From Tepidibacter hydrothermalis (GTDB taxonomy: Bacteria; Bacillota; Clostridia; Peptostreptococcales; Peptostreptococcaceae): a stretch of DNA of 64,000 bases. Both the position numbers and the translations under genes were made by a program. A model generated the notes under the pieces. The model saw nothing but the letters and a program-made list of their open reading frames with translations. It made no database searches and was not told the DNA's origin. Each line of letters starts with the position of its first letter. The stretch's first letter is position 1. Positions 36,701 through 44,802 of this stretch are shown piece by piece. The stretch covers positions 1,364,001 to 1,428,000 of the forward strand of contig NZ_CP120733.1 in NCBI RefSeq assembly GCF_029542625.1. Direction: 5' to 3'.

Positions 36701-39192
36701 CTCAATTAGATTATGAAGATTATGATTATGATATAGAACAAAAAGTGTTTAATGAAGATGATAAAGAGTATGAAAGTTCAGATGAACAGTTAGATCTGGA
36801 TTATTTTAATGGATATGGAGGATTTTCTAAAGATAAAAAAGAGTATGTTATAAGGATAACTGAAGAGACTAGTACCCCTCTACCTTGGATAAATGTAATA
36901 TCTAATAAAAAATTTGGATTTCAAGTATCTGAGAATGGTTCTGGATATACATGGTCTGAAAATAGTAGGGAAAATAAGTTGACTCTTTGGTCAAATGATC
37001 CTGTAATAGATCCAAGTTCAGAGGTTATATATATAAGAGATGATTATAGTGGTAGAATATGGACTACAACTCCTCTTCCTATAAGAGAGAAGGAAAGTTA
37101 TACAGTGCATCATGGGCATGGATATTCAAAATTTATTCATGATAGTAATGGAATACAACAAGAACTTGTTATGTTTGTTCCAACTGATAAATCTATCAAG
37201 ATTAGTATGATTAAACTTAAAAATAAGTCAGATAGTAAAAGAAAATTAACTCTTACAAACTATATAAGACCTGTAATGGGAGTTAGTGATCAGACTATGC
37301 AAAAATATGTAATAACAGATATTAACGATGATATAATGATTATTAAAAATCCTTATAATCCAGATTATTCACCTAAAATTAGTTATATGGCATGTTCTGA
37401 AAAGGTTAGTTCCTATACAGGTGATAGATTAGAATTTTTAGGATTTAATGGAGAATTGAAAAGTCCAGCTAGTTTAAAAAGAGAAGGGTTATCAAATAAT
37501 ATAGGGGCTGGATTTGATCCATGTGCATGTATACAAACTTGTATTGAACTTGATATTGGTGAGGAAAAAGATATTGTATTCTTATTAGGTCAAGATGTTG
37601 AGATTCAAAATATACATCATATGGTAAATGAATATACGAATGTAGATAGAGCTAAGAATGCATTAGATAAGTCAATTAAAATGTGGGATGATATACTAGG
37701 AAAAATTCAGGTTAAGACTCCAGATAAGTCTATGGATTTGATGTTAAACAATTGGCTGTCTTATCAAAATATATGCTGTAGAATATGGGCAAGATCAGCT
37801 TTTTATCAATCTGGAGGTGCTTATGGATTTAGAGATCAACTTCAAGATTCTATGAATGCTCTAAATTTAATTCCAAATCAAACTAGAGAACAAATATTAC
37901 TTCATTGTGCACATCAGTTTGTTGAAGGTGATGTACAGCACTGGTGGCATCCTGGACCTGAGGCTGATAAGGGGATAAGAACAAAGTTTTCTGATGATTT
38001 ACTTTGGTTACCTTATGCAACGATTGAGTATATAAAAAATACTGGAGATTATTCTATATTAAAAGAGGAAGTTCATTTCTTAGAAGAGGAAGAATTAAAA
38101 GAAGAAGATGAGCGATATGGTACACCTAGAGTATCTAAGGAAAAAGGATCTGTATATAATCATTGCATAAGAAGTATTGAAAGATCTCTAAAATTTGGAG
38201 AACATGGTATTCCTCTTATGGGGTCTGGAGATTGGAATGACGGTATGAGTACTGTTGGAAATAAGGGAAAAGGCGAAAGTGTATGGCTTGGATGGTTTTT
38301 ATACACTATTTTAGGTGGTTTTTCAAAAATATGTGAGAAAATGAATGATTTAGATAATCAAAAGAAATACAATGATTATGCTAAAAAAATATTAAGTTCA
38401 ATAGAAGAAAATGCATGGGATGGTAAGTGGTATAAAAGAGCTTATTTTGATGATGGAACTCCTCTAGGATCTATACAAAATTCAGAATGCATTATAGATT
38501 CACTAGCACAATCTTGGGCTGTTATATCTGATGGTGGTGATAAGGGTAGAAGAGAAGAAGCCATGGAATCTTTAAACAAGTATTTAGTAAAAGAAGATGA
38601 TGGAATGATTCTTCTGTTTACGCCTCCTTTTGATGAAGGAAATATAAATCCTGGATATATAAAGGGATATGTACCTGGAGTTAGAGAAAATGGAGGTCAA
38701 TATACACATGCAGCAACATGGGTTATAAAAGCATATGCTATGATGGGAAAAGGAGATAAAGCATGGAAACTGTACAACAGTATAAATCCTATAAATCACA
38801 CTAGAACTGGTAAAGAATGTTCAAAATATAAGGTAGAACCATATGTTATGGCAGCTGATGTATACTCTACTGATTCTCATATAGGTAGAGGTGGATGGAC
38901 TTGGTATACAGGAACAGCAGGATGGATGTATAAAGTAGGTATTGAAGACATTTTAGGATTAAAAAAATATGGAGATGAAATAGTAATAGATCCATGTATA
39001 CCTAACGATTGGAAACAATACTCTATAGAGTATAAATATGGAGAATCTAAGTATAGTATATTAATTAAAAATCCTCATAAAGTAAATAATAATGTAAAGT
39101 ATATAACTGTAAATGGAAACAAAAAAAATTCGAATAAGATAAAACTTATAGATGATAAGAAAGAACACAATATTGAGGTTATTTTAGGGTAA
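30703..39192 (+). CDS. Cyclic beta-1,2-glucan synthase-like giant enzyme (NdvB type)
   Basis: A 2829-residue multidomain enzyme. About 1-380 are soluble helices; membrane helices lie at about 389-446. A GT84/GT2-like glycosyltransferase follows, with DAD (607-609), the SHDLLEG region near 720 and RLHRWIRGDWQ. More membrane helices lie at about 790-960. A glycoamylase-like/GH189 transglycosylase part has TSESGY near 1387. The C-terminal half is two GH94-type regions, the last with GSGDWNDGMS (2507-2516, Asp2513 as candidate acid). This is the order found in Brucella/Agrobacterium cyclic glucan synthases, which polymerise UDP-glucose, cyclise and trim the chain. Length matches the family (about 2800-2870). 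Ribosome site AGGAGGAA. Terminator follows. Confidence 0.9.
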   Translation: MSEYNKKIDGYENISMDNILLSNEELQNHCMNIAKKHIVSEKYTSCKSLLPRLNNNYNVISKLYKHLNEIDEERVNLSGASNWLLDNFYKLEEEVKFVRQEVDKDRFLELNILANGIFEGFPRVYDILFELVSHTDAKLDENVIIEFIKSYQKHSILSMAEIWSLSIVIRCCLIEKIRNICELIYKDQLKYENIKSLNINNEELMNFIRKEINKENKIDFFYIEYLMKKMRSEDYDLGKIKSFIEQNLSEYNITLDEIIDIQHKEQAYRQMAMGNSIMSLNQVSKLNWISVFESLSVVEKILKNDPCSIYIKMDFESRDYYRRKIEKISKKYNISEFEISQKAIELSNKIDDKDNKLNHVGYYIVGNGITELLGCFGYKDISNKNTKYPYVIYFLPIIMITWILTLLMTMYSYKMSSNIYISLLAFIFSYIPSSTIGISLVNWVVTHNVEPDYLPKLEYSNGIGEDASTMVVIPTLITNEKAVDELIDKLEVYYNSNKEDNIYFCIAGDFKDSKQETTDKDEIIVEKAFKKIRKLNEKYKKGDIFFYFHRHRTYSKQENKWMGWERKRGALVELNELLKGSNNTSYSMISSDISHIQNKIKYVITIDADTNLVMDSAKKLIGTITHPLNKAILSKDRNLVVDGYGIIQPRIGLDIESTGKSMFTKIFAGQGGIDSYTTAISDVYQDLFFEGIFTGKGIYDLNVFDEVLKKSIPENSILSHDLLEGCYIRTGLATDIELIDSYPSNYSSFSMRLHRWIRGDWQLIKWLFSKNPLSTLSKWKIKDNLRRSLDCVSTLILIILGLTILPGYWWCWVGFSVFAFILPIILEFINCIVCKYYKNITTKTNSDLIYGCRELLYQALILFAFLPYQSYLMLDAISRTLYRVFVSKSNLLEWTTAADAEKKIKNDMNSYLKRMQVCIYVSVITFGLVYILNPTNIIYAFLICLLWFISPFIAYKISEQIDRNTKIDIDKEDRILIRKIARKTWLYYEKFAGKDQNYLPADNFQENPYNGVAKRTSPTNIGFLLISIMSARDLGYISTTTMLNKITNTLETINKLEKYEGHLFNWYDNKNLNVLLPRYISTVDSGNFVGYLITLKQGLLEYISKPIVDRSILEGIRDSIMVCDCEYEDIDSIIQKESLCINDFEKLFVELLLNEQIYNNTDLNIRDFIKSIINDINSFLLNDHHKRYLNTIEGLNKLVEKVNINTNILTLRQIYKDILKKIDDMKIQNEDSISLNVVISDLINNIDEFEETIIDLTKTIDDIVDNTDFTKLYDVEKDLFSIGYDIDSNKLTNSYYDLLASEARLTSYIAVAKKQIPQKHWFKLGRSLSIVDGYRGLVSWTGTMFEYFMPPLIMKNYTNSLLDETYNTVIRAQKKYGTKRDVPWGTSESGYYKFDMDLNYQYKAFGVPDLGLKRGLSKDMVISPYSTVLALLFDQNDCITNIKKLINMGMEGKYGLYEAIDFTNDRVALDKDSSIVESFMAHHQGMSFVTINNYLNFNIMQKRFHSDPAVKGAEILLQEKIPVRSIITKEYKEEIKPLEKDKNIAPKVTREYDDINYGIPRCHILSNGKYLSMVTDCGCGYIKKNRLQISRWREDLVTGNYGLYIFVKNLNNNDIFSTTYKPIDTKPDYYKVRFHQDKAEFIRKDNYITTNTQVIVSTEDDAEIRKVTITNNSNESAIIELTSYLETVLIDQAADIAHPAFTNLFIRTKPVLEYESIICSRRPRSEGEQKVWMSHTISTNANSIGNLEYETNRGNFIGRGNNIKNPKALNQPLTNTCGAVLDPIMSLRKKVNIDVGCSVDVFFTTSIADNMEDILSLSKKYHDISCMDRIFELSDIRSQVESSYLNFDEEEVTTYQDMISHILYLSPSKRRYQDIIKNNIKAQHSLWGYGISGDIPIVLVSIKNEEEIDIVKQVLNAHEYFRMKGLVVDILILNEDESNYLQPLQDLIIETVRSKYGYDLIDKHGGIFIRNANTIPREDQVLFYSAARIVLKSGCESIKSQLDYEDYDYDIEQKVFNEDDKEYESSDEQLDLDYFNGYGGFSKDKKEYVIRITEETSTPLPWINVISNKKFGFQVSENGSGYTWSENSRENKLTLWSNDPVIDPSSEVIYIRDDYSGRIWTTTPLPIREKESYTVHHGHGYSKFIHDSNGIQQELVMFVPTDKSIKISMIKLKNKSDSKRKLTLTNYIRPVMGVSDQTMQKYVITDINDDIMIIKNPYNPDYSPKISYMACSEKVSSYTGDRLEFLGFNGELKSPASLKREGLSNNIGAGFDPCACIQTCIELDIGEEKDIVFLLGQDVEIQNIHHMVNEYTNVDRAKNALDKSIKMWDDILGKIQVKTPDKSMDLMLNNWLSYQNICCRIWARSAFYQSGGAYGFRDQLQDSMNALNLIPNQTREQILLHCAHQFVEGDVQHWWHPGPEADKGIRTKFSDDLLWLPYATIEYIKNTGDYSILKEEVHFLEEEELKEEDERYGTPRVSKEKGSVYNHCIRSIERSLKFGEHGIPLMGSGDWNDGMSTVGNKGKGESVWLGWFLYTILGGFSKICEKMNDLDNQKKYNDYAKKILSSIEENAWDGKWYKRAYFDDGTPLGSIQNSECIIDSLAQSWAVISDGGDKGRREEAMESLNKYLVKEDDGMILLFTPPFDEGNINPGYIKGYVPGVRENGGQYTHAATWVIKAYAMMGKGDKAWKLYNSINPINHTRTGKECSKYKVEPYVMAADVYSTDSHIGRGGWTWYTGTAGWMYKVGIEDILGLKKYGDEIVIDPCIPNDWKQYSIEYKYGESKYSILIKNPHKVNNNVKYITVNGNKKNSNKIKLIDDKKEHNIEVILG

Positions 39193-39198
39193 TATAAA

Positions 39199-39244
39199 AT
39201 ATAATTCAAGTGAAATATGTACAATTCACTTGAATTATATTTTT
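39199..39244 (+). terminator. Rho-independent terminator after the glucan synthase gene
   Basis: ATATAATTCAAGTGAA / TTCACTTGAATTATAT, 16-bp perfect stem and 10-nt loop, then TTTT. Confidence 0.88.
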
Positions 39245-39389
39245 AGTTCTATATAATGAAATTATATAAATCTTAGATTTTAAGAAAATAAGCACGTTAC
39301 CAAGCAGTTTCGGATATGAGTGATTCAATCCTATAAAGGGAATGACTTATAAATTATAATAGTATTACGAATAATTTGATATATTTGTA

Positions 39390-39437
39390 TTGAAGTATTA
39401 ATGAAAAAAATGTATAATTTAAGTGGAATCGGTAACA
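39390..39437 (+). promoter_or_regulatory. Promoter with overlapping cre-like operator for the LacI-type gene
   Basis: TTGAAG (39390-39395), 17-nt spacer, TATAAT (39413-39418). A 14-nt site TGGAATCGGTAACA (39424-39437) matches the catabolite-responsive element pattern TGNAANCGNTNNCA at every fixed position and covers the expected transcription start. This suggests repression by CcpA or by the LacI-type protein itself. The rest of 39245-39389 shows no gene. Confidence 0.7.
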
Positions 39438-39482
39438 TATTTACAGTATAAGAATTCTTGAGTTTTTTGGGGGCGAGTCAGA

Positions 39483-40505
39483 ATGGCTATAACTATAAAA
39501 GATATTGCAAAAAAAGCACAAGTATCTCGAACTACCGTATCAAGGGTATTAAATGACTCCGGATATGTAAAAGAAGAAACGAGAAAAAAAGTGATGGATG
39601 TAATTAAAGAATTAAACTATACACCTAGTGCAATCGCTAGAAGTCTATCTACTAGTAAAACAAATACTATAGGTATTATAGTTCCAGAAATAAACAATCC
39701 TTTCTTTGGAGAAATCATAAAGGGGATAAGTCAAATAGCAGATGAAAATAATTTAAATATAATACTTTGCAATACTGATGATAAAAGAGATAAAGAACTT
39801 AAAGCACTTAAACTATTAAAGGAACAGAGAATAGAGGGTATAATAATAACTCCAACATATGCAGAAGATCATTTTAGTAGTGAATATTTAAATACTTTAG
39901 AGCATATAGGTATTCCTATTATATTACTTGATGGATATGTTAAATATTCAGAATTTAGTGGCATATTTATAGATCACATAAAAGGAGCTTATGATGCTAC
40001 TAGGGCATTAATAAATGCCGGACATAAAAAAATAGCTATAATTAATGGTAAACAAAATTATACAATAACTAAAGATAGATTTAAAGGATATGTAAAGGCT
40101 TTGAATGAAAATAATATAATTATTGAAGATAAGTATGTATTCTATGGAGATTTTGATTATGAAAGTTCATATGAAATCACTAAGAAAATATTAAGCATGG
40201 AAGACAGACCAAGTGCTATATTTGTAACTAGTAATATGATGATTTTGGGTACTATAAAAGCACTATATGAACAAAATATAAATATTCCAAAAGATATGGC
40301 TATAATAGGATTTGATAAATTAGATTTAGTAAATATTTTAGGCATGAATATAAGTTCTGTAAATGGACCGACTATTGAAATGGGAAAAGCAGGAATGAAA
40401 ATGCTTATAGACAAATTAAATAATGTATCTCAAAATGATGAAATAAAAAGAAGGATAATAGTCCCTGAACTTGTTTTAAAAGGATCAGAAAAATTTATAC
40501 CATAA
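39483..40505 (+). CDS. LacI family transcriptional regulator
   Basis: A 340-residue repressor. The N-terminal helix-turn-helix and hinge are textbook: ITIKDIAKKAQVSRTTVSRV (3-22), RKKVMDVIKELNYTPSAIAR, then the periplasmic-binding-like effector domain beginning TIGIIVPEINNPFFGEIIKG. Ribosome site GGGGGCGAG. deoC lies about 90 nt downstream in the same direction, so it may regulate deoxyribose or nucleoside use, but CcpA- or RbsR-like roles are equally possible. The cre-like site on its own promoter points to autoregulation or carbon control. Confidence 0.9.
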   Translation: MAITIKDIAKKAQVSRTTVSRVLNDSGYVKEETRKKVMDVIKELNYTPSAIARSLSTSKTNTIGIIVPEINNPFFGEIIKGISQIADENNLNIILCNTDDKRDKELKALKLLKEQRIEGIIITPTYAEDHFSSEYLNTLEHIGIPIILLDGYVKYSEFSGIFIDHIKGAYDATRALINAGHKKIAIINGKQNYTITKDRFKGYVKALNENNIIIEDKYVFYGDFDYESSYEITKKILSMEDRPSAIFVTSNMMILGTIKALYEQNINIPKDMAIIGFDKLDLVNILGMNISSVNGPTIEMGKAGMKMLIDKLNNVSQNDEIKRRIIVPELVLKGSEKFIP

Positions 40506-40597
40506 TAAAGTAGAAGATATACAAAGTTGGTAAATACACCTTATCAAACTATTGAATTTTGATAGGTTAAAATATAAATTAAAAAGGAGAGGTTAAA

Positions 40598-41266
40598 ATG
40601 GAATTAGCAAAGTACATAGATCATACTGTATTAAAAGCTCAAACAACAGAGGATGCTGTAAAAAAAGTTTGTGAAGAAGCAAAAGAATATGGCTTTTTTT
40701 CAGTATGTATAAACCCATCATATATAGAGTTTGCAAAAGAGCAGTTAAAAGGATCAGATGTTAAAGTTTGTACAGTTATAGGATTTCCTTTGGGAGCAAA
40801 TACTTCAGAAGTTAAGGCATTTGAAACTATAGATGCAATTAAAAAAGGTGCTGATGAAGTTGATATGGTTATAAATATAGGTGCTCTTAAAGATAAAAAA
40901 TATGATTATGTTCAAAATGATATAAAAGCAGTTGTAGATGCAGCTGATGGCAAAGCTTTAGTAAAAGTTATAATCGAGACTTGTTATTTAACTGATGAAG
41001 AAAAGAAAATAGTTTGTGAACTTGCAAAAAAAGCAGGTACTGATTATGTTAAAACTTCTACTGGATTTGGAACAGGAGGATCAACACCAGAAGATATAAA
41101 GCTTATGAGAGAAACTGTTGGAGAGAATATAGGAGTTAAAGCTTCAGGTGGAGTAAGAAGTACATCAGATGCAGAAGCTGTAATAAATGCTGGAGCATCA
41201 AGAATTGGAGCAAGTGCATCTATTAGCATAGTTACAGGAAATAAAGATTCAAATAGTGGATATTAA
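40598..41266 (+). CDS. deoC: Deoxyribose-phosphate aldolase
   Basis: A 222-residue class I aldolase splitting 2-deoxyribose-5-phosphate into acetaldehyde and glyceraldehyde-3-phosphate. Signature segments: [11 protein letters not shown] at the start, [36 protein letters not shown] (Schiff-base lysine), and [14 protein letters not shown] (proton-relay lysine). The TIM-barrel phosphate site VKASGGVR follows. The last residues (NSGY) are encoded in the first unit of a 23-bp tandem duplication that carries the stop. An AAAAAGGAGAGG site precedes the ATG. Between lacI and deoC an imperfect palindrome (about 40542-40566) could be an operator. Confidence 0.95.
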   Translation: MELAKYIDHTVLKAQTTEDAVKKVCEEAKEYGFFSVCINPSYIEFAKEQLKGSDVKVCTVIGFPLGANTSEVKAFETIDAIKKGADEVDMVINIGALKDKKYDYVQNDIKAVVDAADGKALVKVIIETCYLTDEEKKIVCELAKKAGTDYVKTSTGFGTGGSTPEDIKLMRETVGENIGVKASGGVRSTSDAEAVINAGASRIGASASISIVTGNKDSNSGY

Positions 41267-41297
41267 TATATAATAATAGTGGACATTAATATATAAT
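41252..41297. repeat. 23-bp tandem duplication across the deoC stop
   Basis: Unit AATAGTGGATATTAATATATAAT is given at 41252-41274 and repeated at 41275-41297 with one T-to-C change. The deoC stop codon TAA lies in the first unit. A terminator follows directly. Confidence 0.9.
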
Positions 41298-41298
41298 A

Positions 41299-41336
41299 AA
41301 AAGGTATGGTTTTCAAATTGAAAATTATGCCTTTTT
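41299..41336 (+). terminator. Rho-independent terminator after deoC
   Basis: AAAAGGTATGGTTTTC pairs with GAAAATTATGCCTTTT (several G-T pairs, 5-nt loop), then T residues. Confidence 0.8.
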
Positions 41337-41433
41337 ATGTATTTTAAGGAAAATAAATATTTTTTGAGTCATTTACTATATAGAGTATTCTATATCGTTA
41401 ATTAAGTTGGATTATAATCTGGAGGTGTATATT

Positions 41434-41922
41434 ATGAAGAAATTAGTAATTTATTATTCGTTTGAAGGAAATACAAAATTATTATCTCAAATAATAGCTC
41501 AAAATTTAGATGCAGATATTTTAGAAATTAATCCTAAAGATGAAGTTAAAAGAAAAGGATTTATGAAATATTTATGGGGTGGGAAAAGTGTTTTTATGAA
41601 AGAAAAACCTGAACTTGAACCTATATCAATAGACATAGATGAATATGACCTGTTGATTATAGGAACTCCAGTGTGGGCTGGAACATTTACACCAGCGTTA
41701 AGGACATTTTTTGATAAATATGATATCAAAAATAAGAAAATATTCTTATTTTGTACTCATAACGGAGGTCCAGGTAAAACTTTAGAGAATATGAAATCTG
41801 AACTAGATATGAATAATGTAATAGGTGTTAAAGATTTTGTAAACGTATCTAAAAATATAGAAGTTAATAAAAATATAGCTGAAAAATGGGTTGAAGAGAT
41901 AAAATACAAACATAATATATAA
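41434..41922 (+). CDS. Flavodoxin family protein
   Basis: A 162-residue FMN-binding electron carrier or quinone-reductase-like protein. The phosphate-binding loop YYSFEGNTKLL is at the N-terminus, and GTPVWAGTFTPALRTFFDKYD and FCTHNGGPGKT form the isoalloxazine-side loops. Start choice: GGAGG (41421-41425) sits 8 nt before ATG 41434; the longer frame from 41407 reads through the ribosome site. Single gene. Likely a cytoplasmic redox protein; the partner is unknown. Confidence 0.87.
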   Translation: MKKLVIYYSFEGNTKLLSQIIAQNLDADILEINPKDEVKRKGFMKYLWGGKSVFMKEKPELEPISIDIDEYDLLIIGTPVWAGTFTPALRTFFDKYDIKNKKIFLFCTHNGGPGKTLENMKSELDMNNVIGVKDFVNVSKNIEVNKNIAEKWVEEIKYKHNI

Positions 41923-42037
41923 AAAGTTTCATTTTATACAAGTAAATACTCAAAAACTATTGAAAATACACTATTAAAAATGTAGAATATATAAAGTACA
42001 TTTATAAAGATCATGAAATATGAAATGGAGGAAAACA

Positions 42038-43654
42038 ATGTTACAGGCTACTGGAATAGGATTAAGATATGGAGATAAACAATTATTTAAAGATGTTAAC
42101 ATAAAATTCAATAAAGGAAATTGCTATGGGGTAATAGGTGCCAATGGTGCTGGAAAATCTACATTTTTAAAGGTATTATCTGGAGAAGTAGAAGCAAATG
42201 AAGGAGATATAGCTATAACTCCTGGAGAAAGATTGTCTGTATTAAAACAAGATCATTTCGAATATGATGAAGAAGTTGTAATTAATACAGTTATTATGGG
42301 ACACAAAAGATTACATCAAATAATTAAGGAAAAAGATGAATTATATGCAAAAACTGACTTTACAGATGAAGACGGAATAAAAGCTGCTGAACTTGAAGGC
42401 GAATTTGCTGAATTAAACGGATGGGAAGCAGAAACAGAAGCTGAGATGATTTTAATGGGTCTAGGATTACTTAAGGACTTACATTATAAACTAATGAAGG
42501 AATTATCTGGTGCTGAAAAAGTTAAAGTGTTATTGGCACAGGCTTTATTTGGAAAACCTGATATACTTCTTATGGATGAGCCGACTAACCACTTAGATTT
42601 TAAATCAATTAACTGGTTAGAAAATTTTATTATGGATTTACAAGATACTGCTGTAATAGTAGTATCGCATGATAGACACTTTTTAAATAAAGTATGTACT
42701 CATATGGCAGATGTAGACTTTGGGAAAATACAAATGTATGTTGGAAATTACGATTTCTGGTATGAATCTAGTCAATTAATGCTACAAATGGCTAAAGATC
42801 AAAATAAAAAAACAGAAGAAAAAGTAAAGCAATTAAAAGAGTTCATCGCAAGATTTAGCTCAAATGCATCTAAGGCAAAACAAGCTACATCTAGAAAAAA
42901 ACAATTAGAAAAACTTACAATAGAAGATATTCAACCATCTAGAAGAAGATATCCTTTTGTGGGATTCAGTCCTGAAAGAGAAGTTGGAAATGAACTGTTG
43001 ACAGTAGAAGGAATATCTAAAACTGTAGACGGTGTTAAAGTTCTAGATAATATAAGTTTTAGATTGAACAAAGACGATAAAGTTATATTTTTAGGAGATG
43101 AAATAGCTAAAACAACATTGTTTGATATATTAATGGGTGTTTGTGAACCTGATGAAGGAAGCTTTAAATGGGGTGTTACAACATCTCAAGACTATTTACC
43201 TAAAAATCACAATGATTACTTTGATGGTGTTGAAATGTCATTAGTTGATTGGTTAAGACAATATTCAGAAGAAAAAGCTGAAAGTTTTATAAGAGGATTT
43301 TTAGGAAGAATGCTTTTCTCTGGAGAGGAAGCACTTAAGAATGCAAACGTATTATCTGGAGGAGAAAAAGTTAGATGTATGTTATCTAAACTTATGTTAT
43401 CTAATGCAAATATACTAGTTCTAGATGAACCTACAAACCATCTTGATCTTGAATCTATAACATCTGTAAATAAAGGATTAATCAACTTTACTGGAACTGT
43501 ATTATTTACATCTCATGACCATCAGTTTATAGAAACTATAGCTAATAGAATAATAGAAATAACTCCAAATGGATTAATGGATAGAAGTATGAAATTTGAT
43601 GAGTATTTAGAAAATAAAGAAATACAATCTAAATTAAAAGAAATGTATAAATAA
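42038..43654 (+). CDS. ABC-F family ATPase, YbiT-like
   Basis: A 538-residue soluble protein with two ATP-binding cassettes and no membrane domain; ABC-F proteins act on the ribosome. First cassette: Walker A GANGAGKST, signature LSGAEKV, Walker B ILLMDEPTNHLD. The linker (about 260-310) is Lys-rich. Second cassette: Walker A is unusual (GDEIAKTTL, Ala in place of the Gly before Lys), signature LSGGEKV, Walker B ILVLDEPTNHLD. The arrangement and C-terminus (RIIEITPNGLMD) fit YbiT rather than EttA or antibiotic-resistance types. Start at ATG 42038 after GGAGG; the longer frame from 42020 contains that site. Confidence 0.88.
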   Translation: MLQATGIGLRYGDKQLFKDVNIKFNKGNCYGVIGANGAGKSTFLKVLSGEVEANEGDIAITPGERLSVLKQDHFEYDEEVVINTVIMGHKRLHQIIKEKDELYAKTDFTDEDGIKAAELEGEFAELNGWEAETEAEMILMGLGLLKDLHYKLMKELSGAEKVKVLLAQALFGKPDILLMDEPTNHLDFKSINWLENFIMDLQDTAVIVVSHDRHFLNKVCTHMADVDFGKIQMYVGNYDFWYESSQLMLQMAKDQNKKTEEKVKQLKEFIARFSSNASKAKQATSRKKQLEKLTIEDIQPSRRRYPFVGFSPEREVGNELLTVEGISKTVDGVKVLDNISFRLNKDDKVIFLGDEIAKTTLFDILMGVCEPDEGSFKWGVTTSQDYLPKNHNDYFDGVEMSLVDWLRQYSEEKAESFIRGFLGRMLFSGEEALKNANVLSGGEKVRCMLSKLMLSNANILVLDEPTNHLDLESITSVNKGLINFTGTVLFTSHDHQFIETIANRIIEITPNGLMDRSMKFDEYLENKEIQSKLKEMYK

Positions 43655-43682
43655 AAAGAAGATGCTTAAGCATCTTCTTTTT
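43653..43682 (+). terminator. Rho-independent terminator after the ABC-F gene
   Basis: AAAAAGAAGATGC-TTAA-GCATCTTCTTTTT, 13-bp perfect stem overlapping the stop codon. Confidence 0.92.
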
Positions 43683-43872
43683 ATTTATACATTTCTTTTT
43701 TATACTCCACCATTTCTGCAACCTATATTATATCTTTTCTATGATCTAAATGTTAAAAAATTTAAAACATAAAAAAGGTTGAATTTGGATTAAATATACA
43801 TAGAATTAAAGACAATACTAATAATATAAATTTCAAAGTGGCGAAAAAATTTATAAGGAGGTATGGATATAA

Positions 43873-44802
43873 ATGAAAAAGATATGTACTCTTTTACTTA
43901 TAGGGATATTGGTTATAAATGTACTATTTATATGCTCAAATAATGAAGATTATCAGGTTTTTAAAATTGAAGATAATAAAAAGTACAATGTAAATATGAA
44001 AAGAGATATATTGTCATTAATGATGGGGTACAGTGGACATATTGTAGATATTGATATGTGCGATGATAAAGTATATTTAATAATGAAATCTGGAAATAAA
44101 ATATTATACGATGATAAAAAAAATAAAACTATGCAAGAAAAAATAAATAATCCAGATTTACAAGATATGATGGAAGAAGCATATAATTTAAATTGTATAG
44201 ATGATATAGCTGATAATGACCCCGGTAGAATAAGACATTATCAGCTATTACAAGAAGTATATGGAAACACAAAAAAACAAATAGAAATTAATTTGAAAAA
44301 TTTTAAATTTGGGAATAAATACTATGCATTCAATGATAAAAATAATGCTTATGAAAATTTAAAAAAATCTATAAATGAAGTTGTGAATATATGCAAGTCT
44401 AATAATGAAATGTATAAGTATATATATCCTATAAGTGGAACTTTTAATTATAGAATTATATCTGGAACAAGCAGATTAAGTCCTCATTCATTTGGAATAG
44501 CTATTGATTTGGCAAGTGATAAGAGTGATTACTGGAAATGGGCATCAAAAGAAGCAGGACAAAAAAGATTAAAATCATATCCAGATAGTCTTGTTAAAAC
44601 ATTTGAAAATAATAACTTTATATGGGGTGGGAAGTGGAAACATTTTGATATATTGCATTTTGAATATAGACCAGAATTTATATATAAATCAAAACATTTT
44701 AATGATAATGTAGATGGTTTTGAACTTTGGTATAAAGGCGCTGATATAAAGGATAAAAGAACTATGCTTTATATAGACTTAATAAATAATAAAATAAAAT
44801 AA
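43873..44802 (+). CDS. M15 family metallopeptidase (VanY-like)
   Basis: A 309-residue secreted or anchored zinc peptidase. An N-terminal hydrophobic segment (about 4-22) serves as signal or anchor. The C-terminal half has the M15 motifs: RLSPHSFGIAIDLAS with ligands H205 and D211, and HFDILHFEYRPE with H262 as third ligand and D259 in the catalytic acidic position. Such enzymes cleave D-Ala-containing peptidoglycan peptides. The N-terminal about 150 residues are not recognisable. Ribosome site AAGGAGG. Single gene, far from other cell-wall genes except the DacF-type enzyme. Confidence 0.85.
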   Translation: MKKICTLLLIGILVINVLFICSNNEDYQVFKIEDNKKYNVNMKRDILSLMMGYSGHIVDIDMCDDKVYLIMKSGNKILYDDKKNKTMQEKINNPDLQDMMEEAYNLNCIDDIADNDPGRIRHYQLLQEVYGNTKKQIEINLKNFKFGNKYYAFNDKNNAYENLKKSINEVVNICKSNNEMYKYIYPISGTFNYRIISGTSRLSPHSFGIAIDLASDKSDYWKWASKEAGQKRLKSYPDSLVKTFENNNFIWGGKWKHFDILHFEYRPEFIYKSKHFNDNVDGFELWYKGADIKDKRTMLYIDLINNKIK

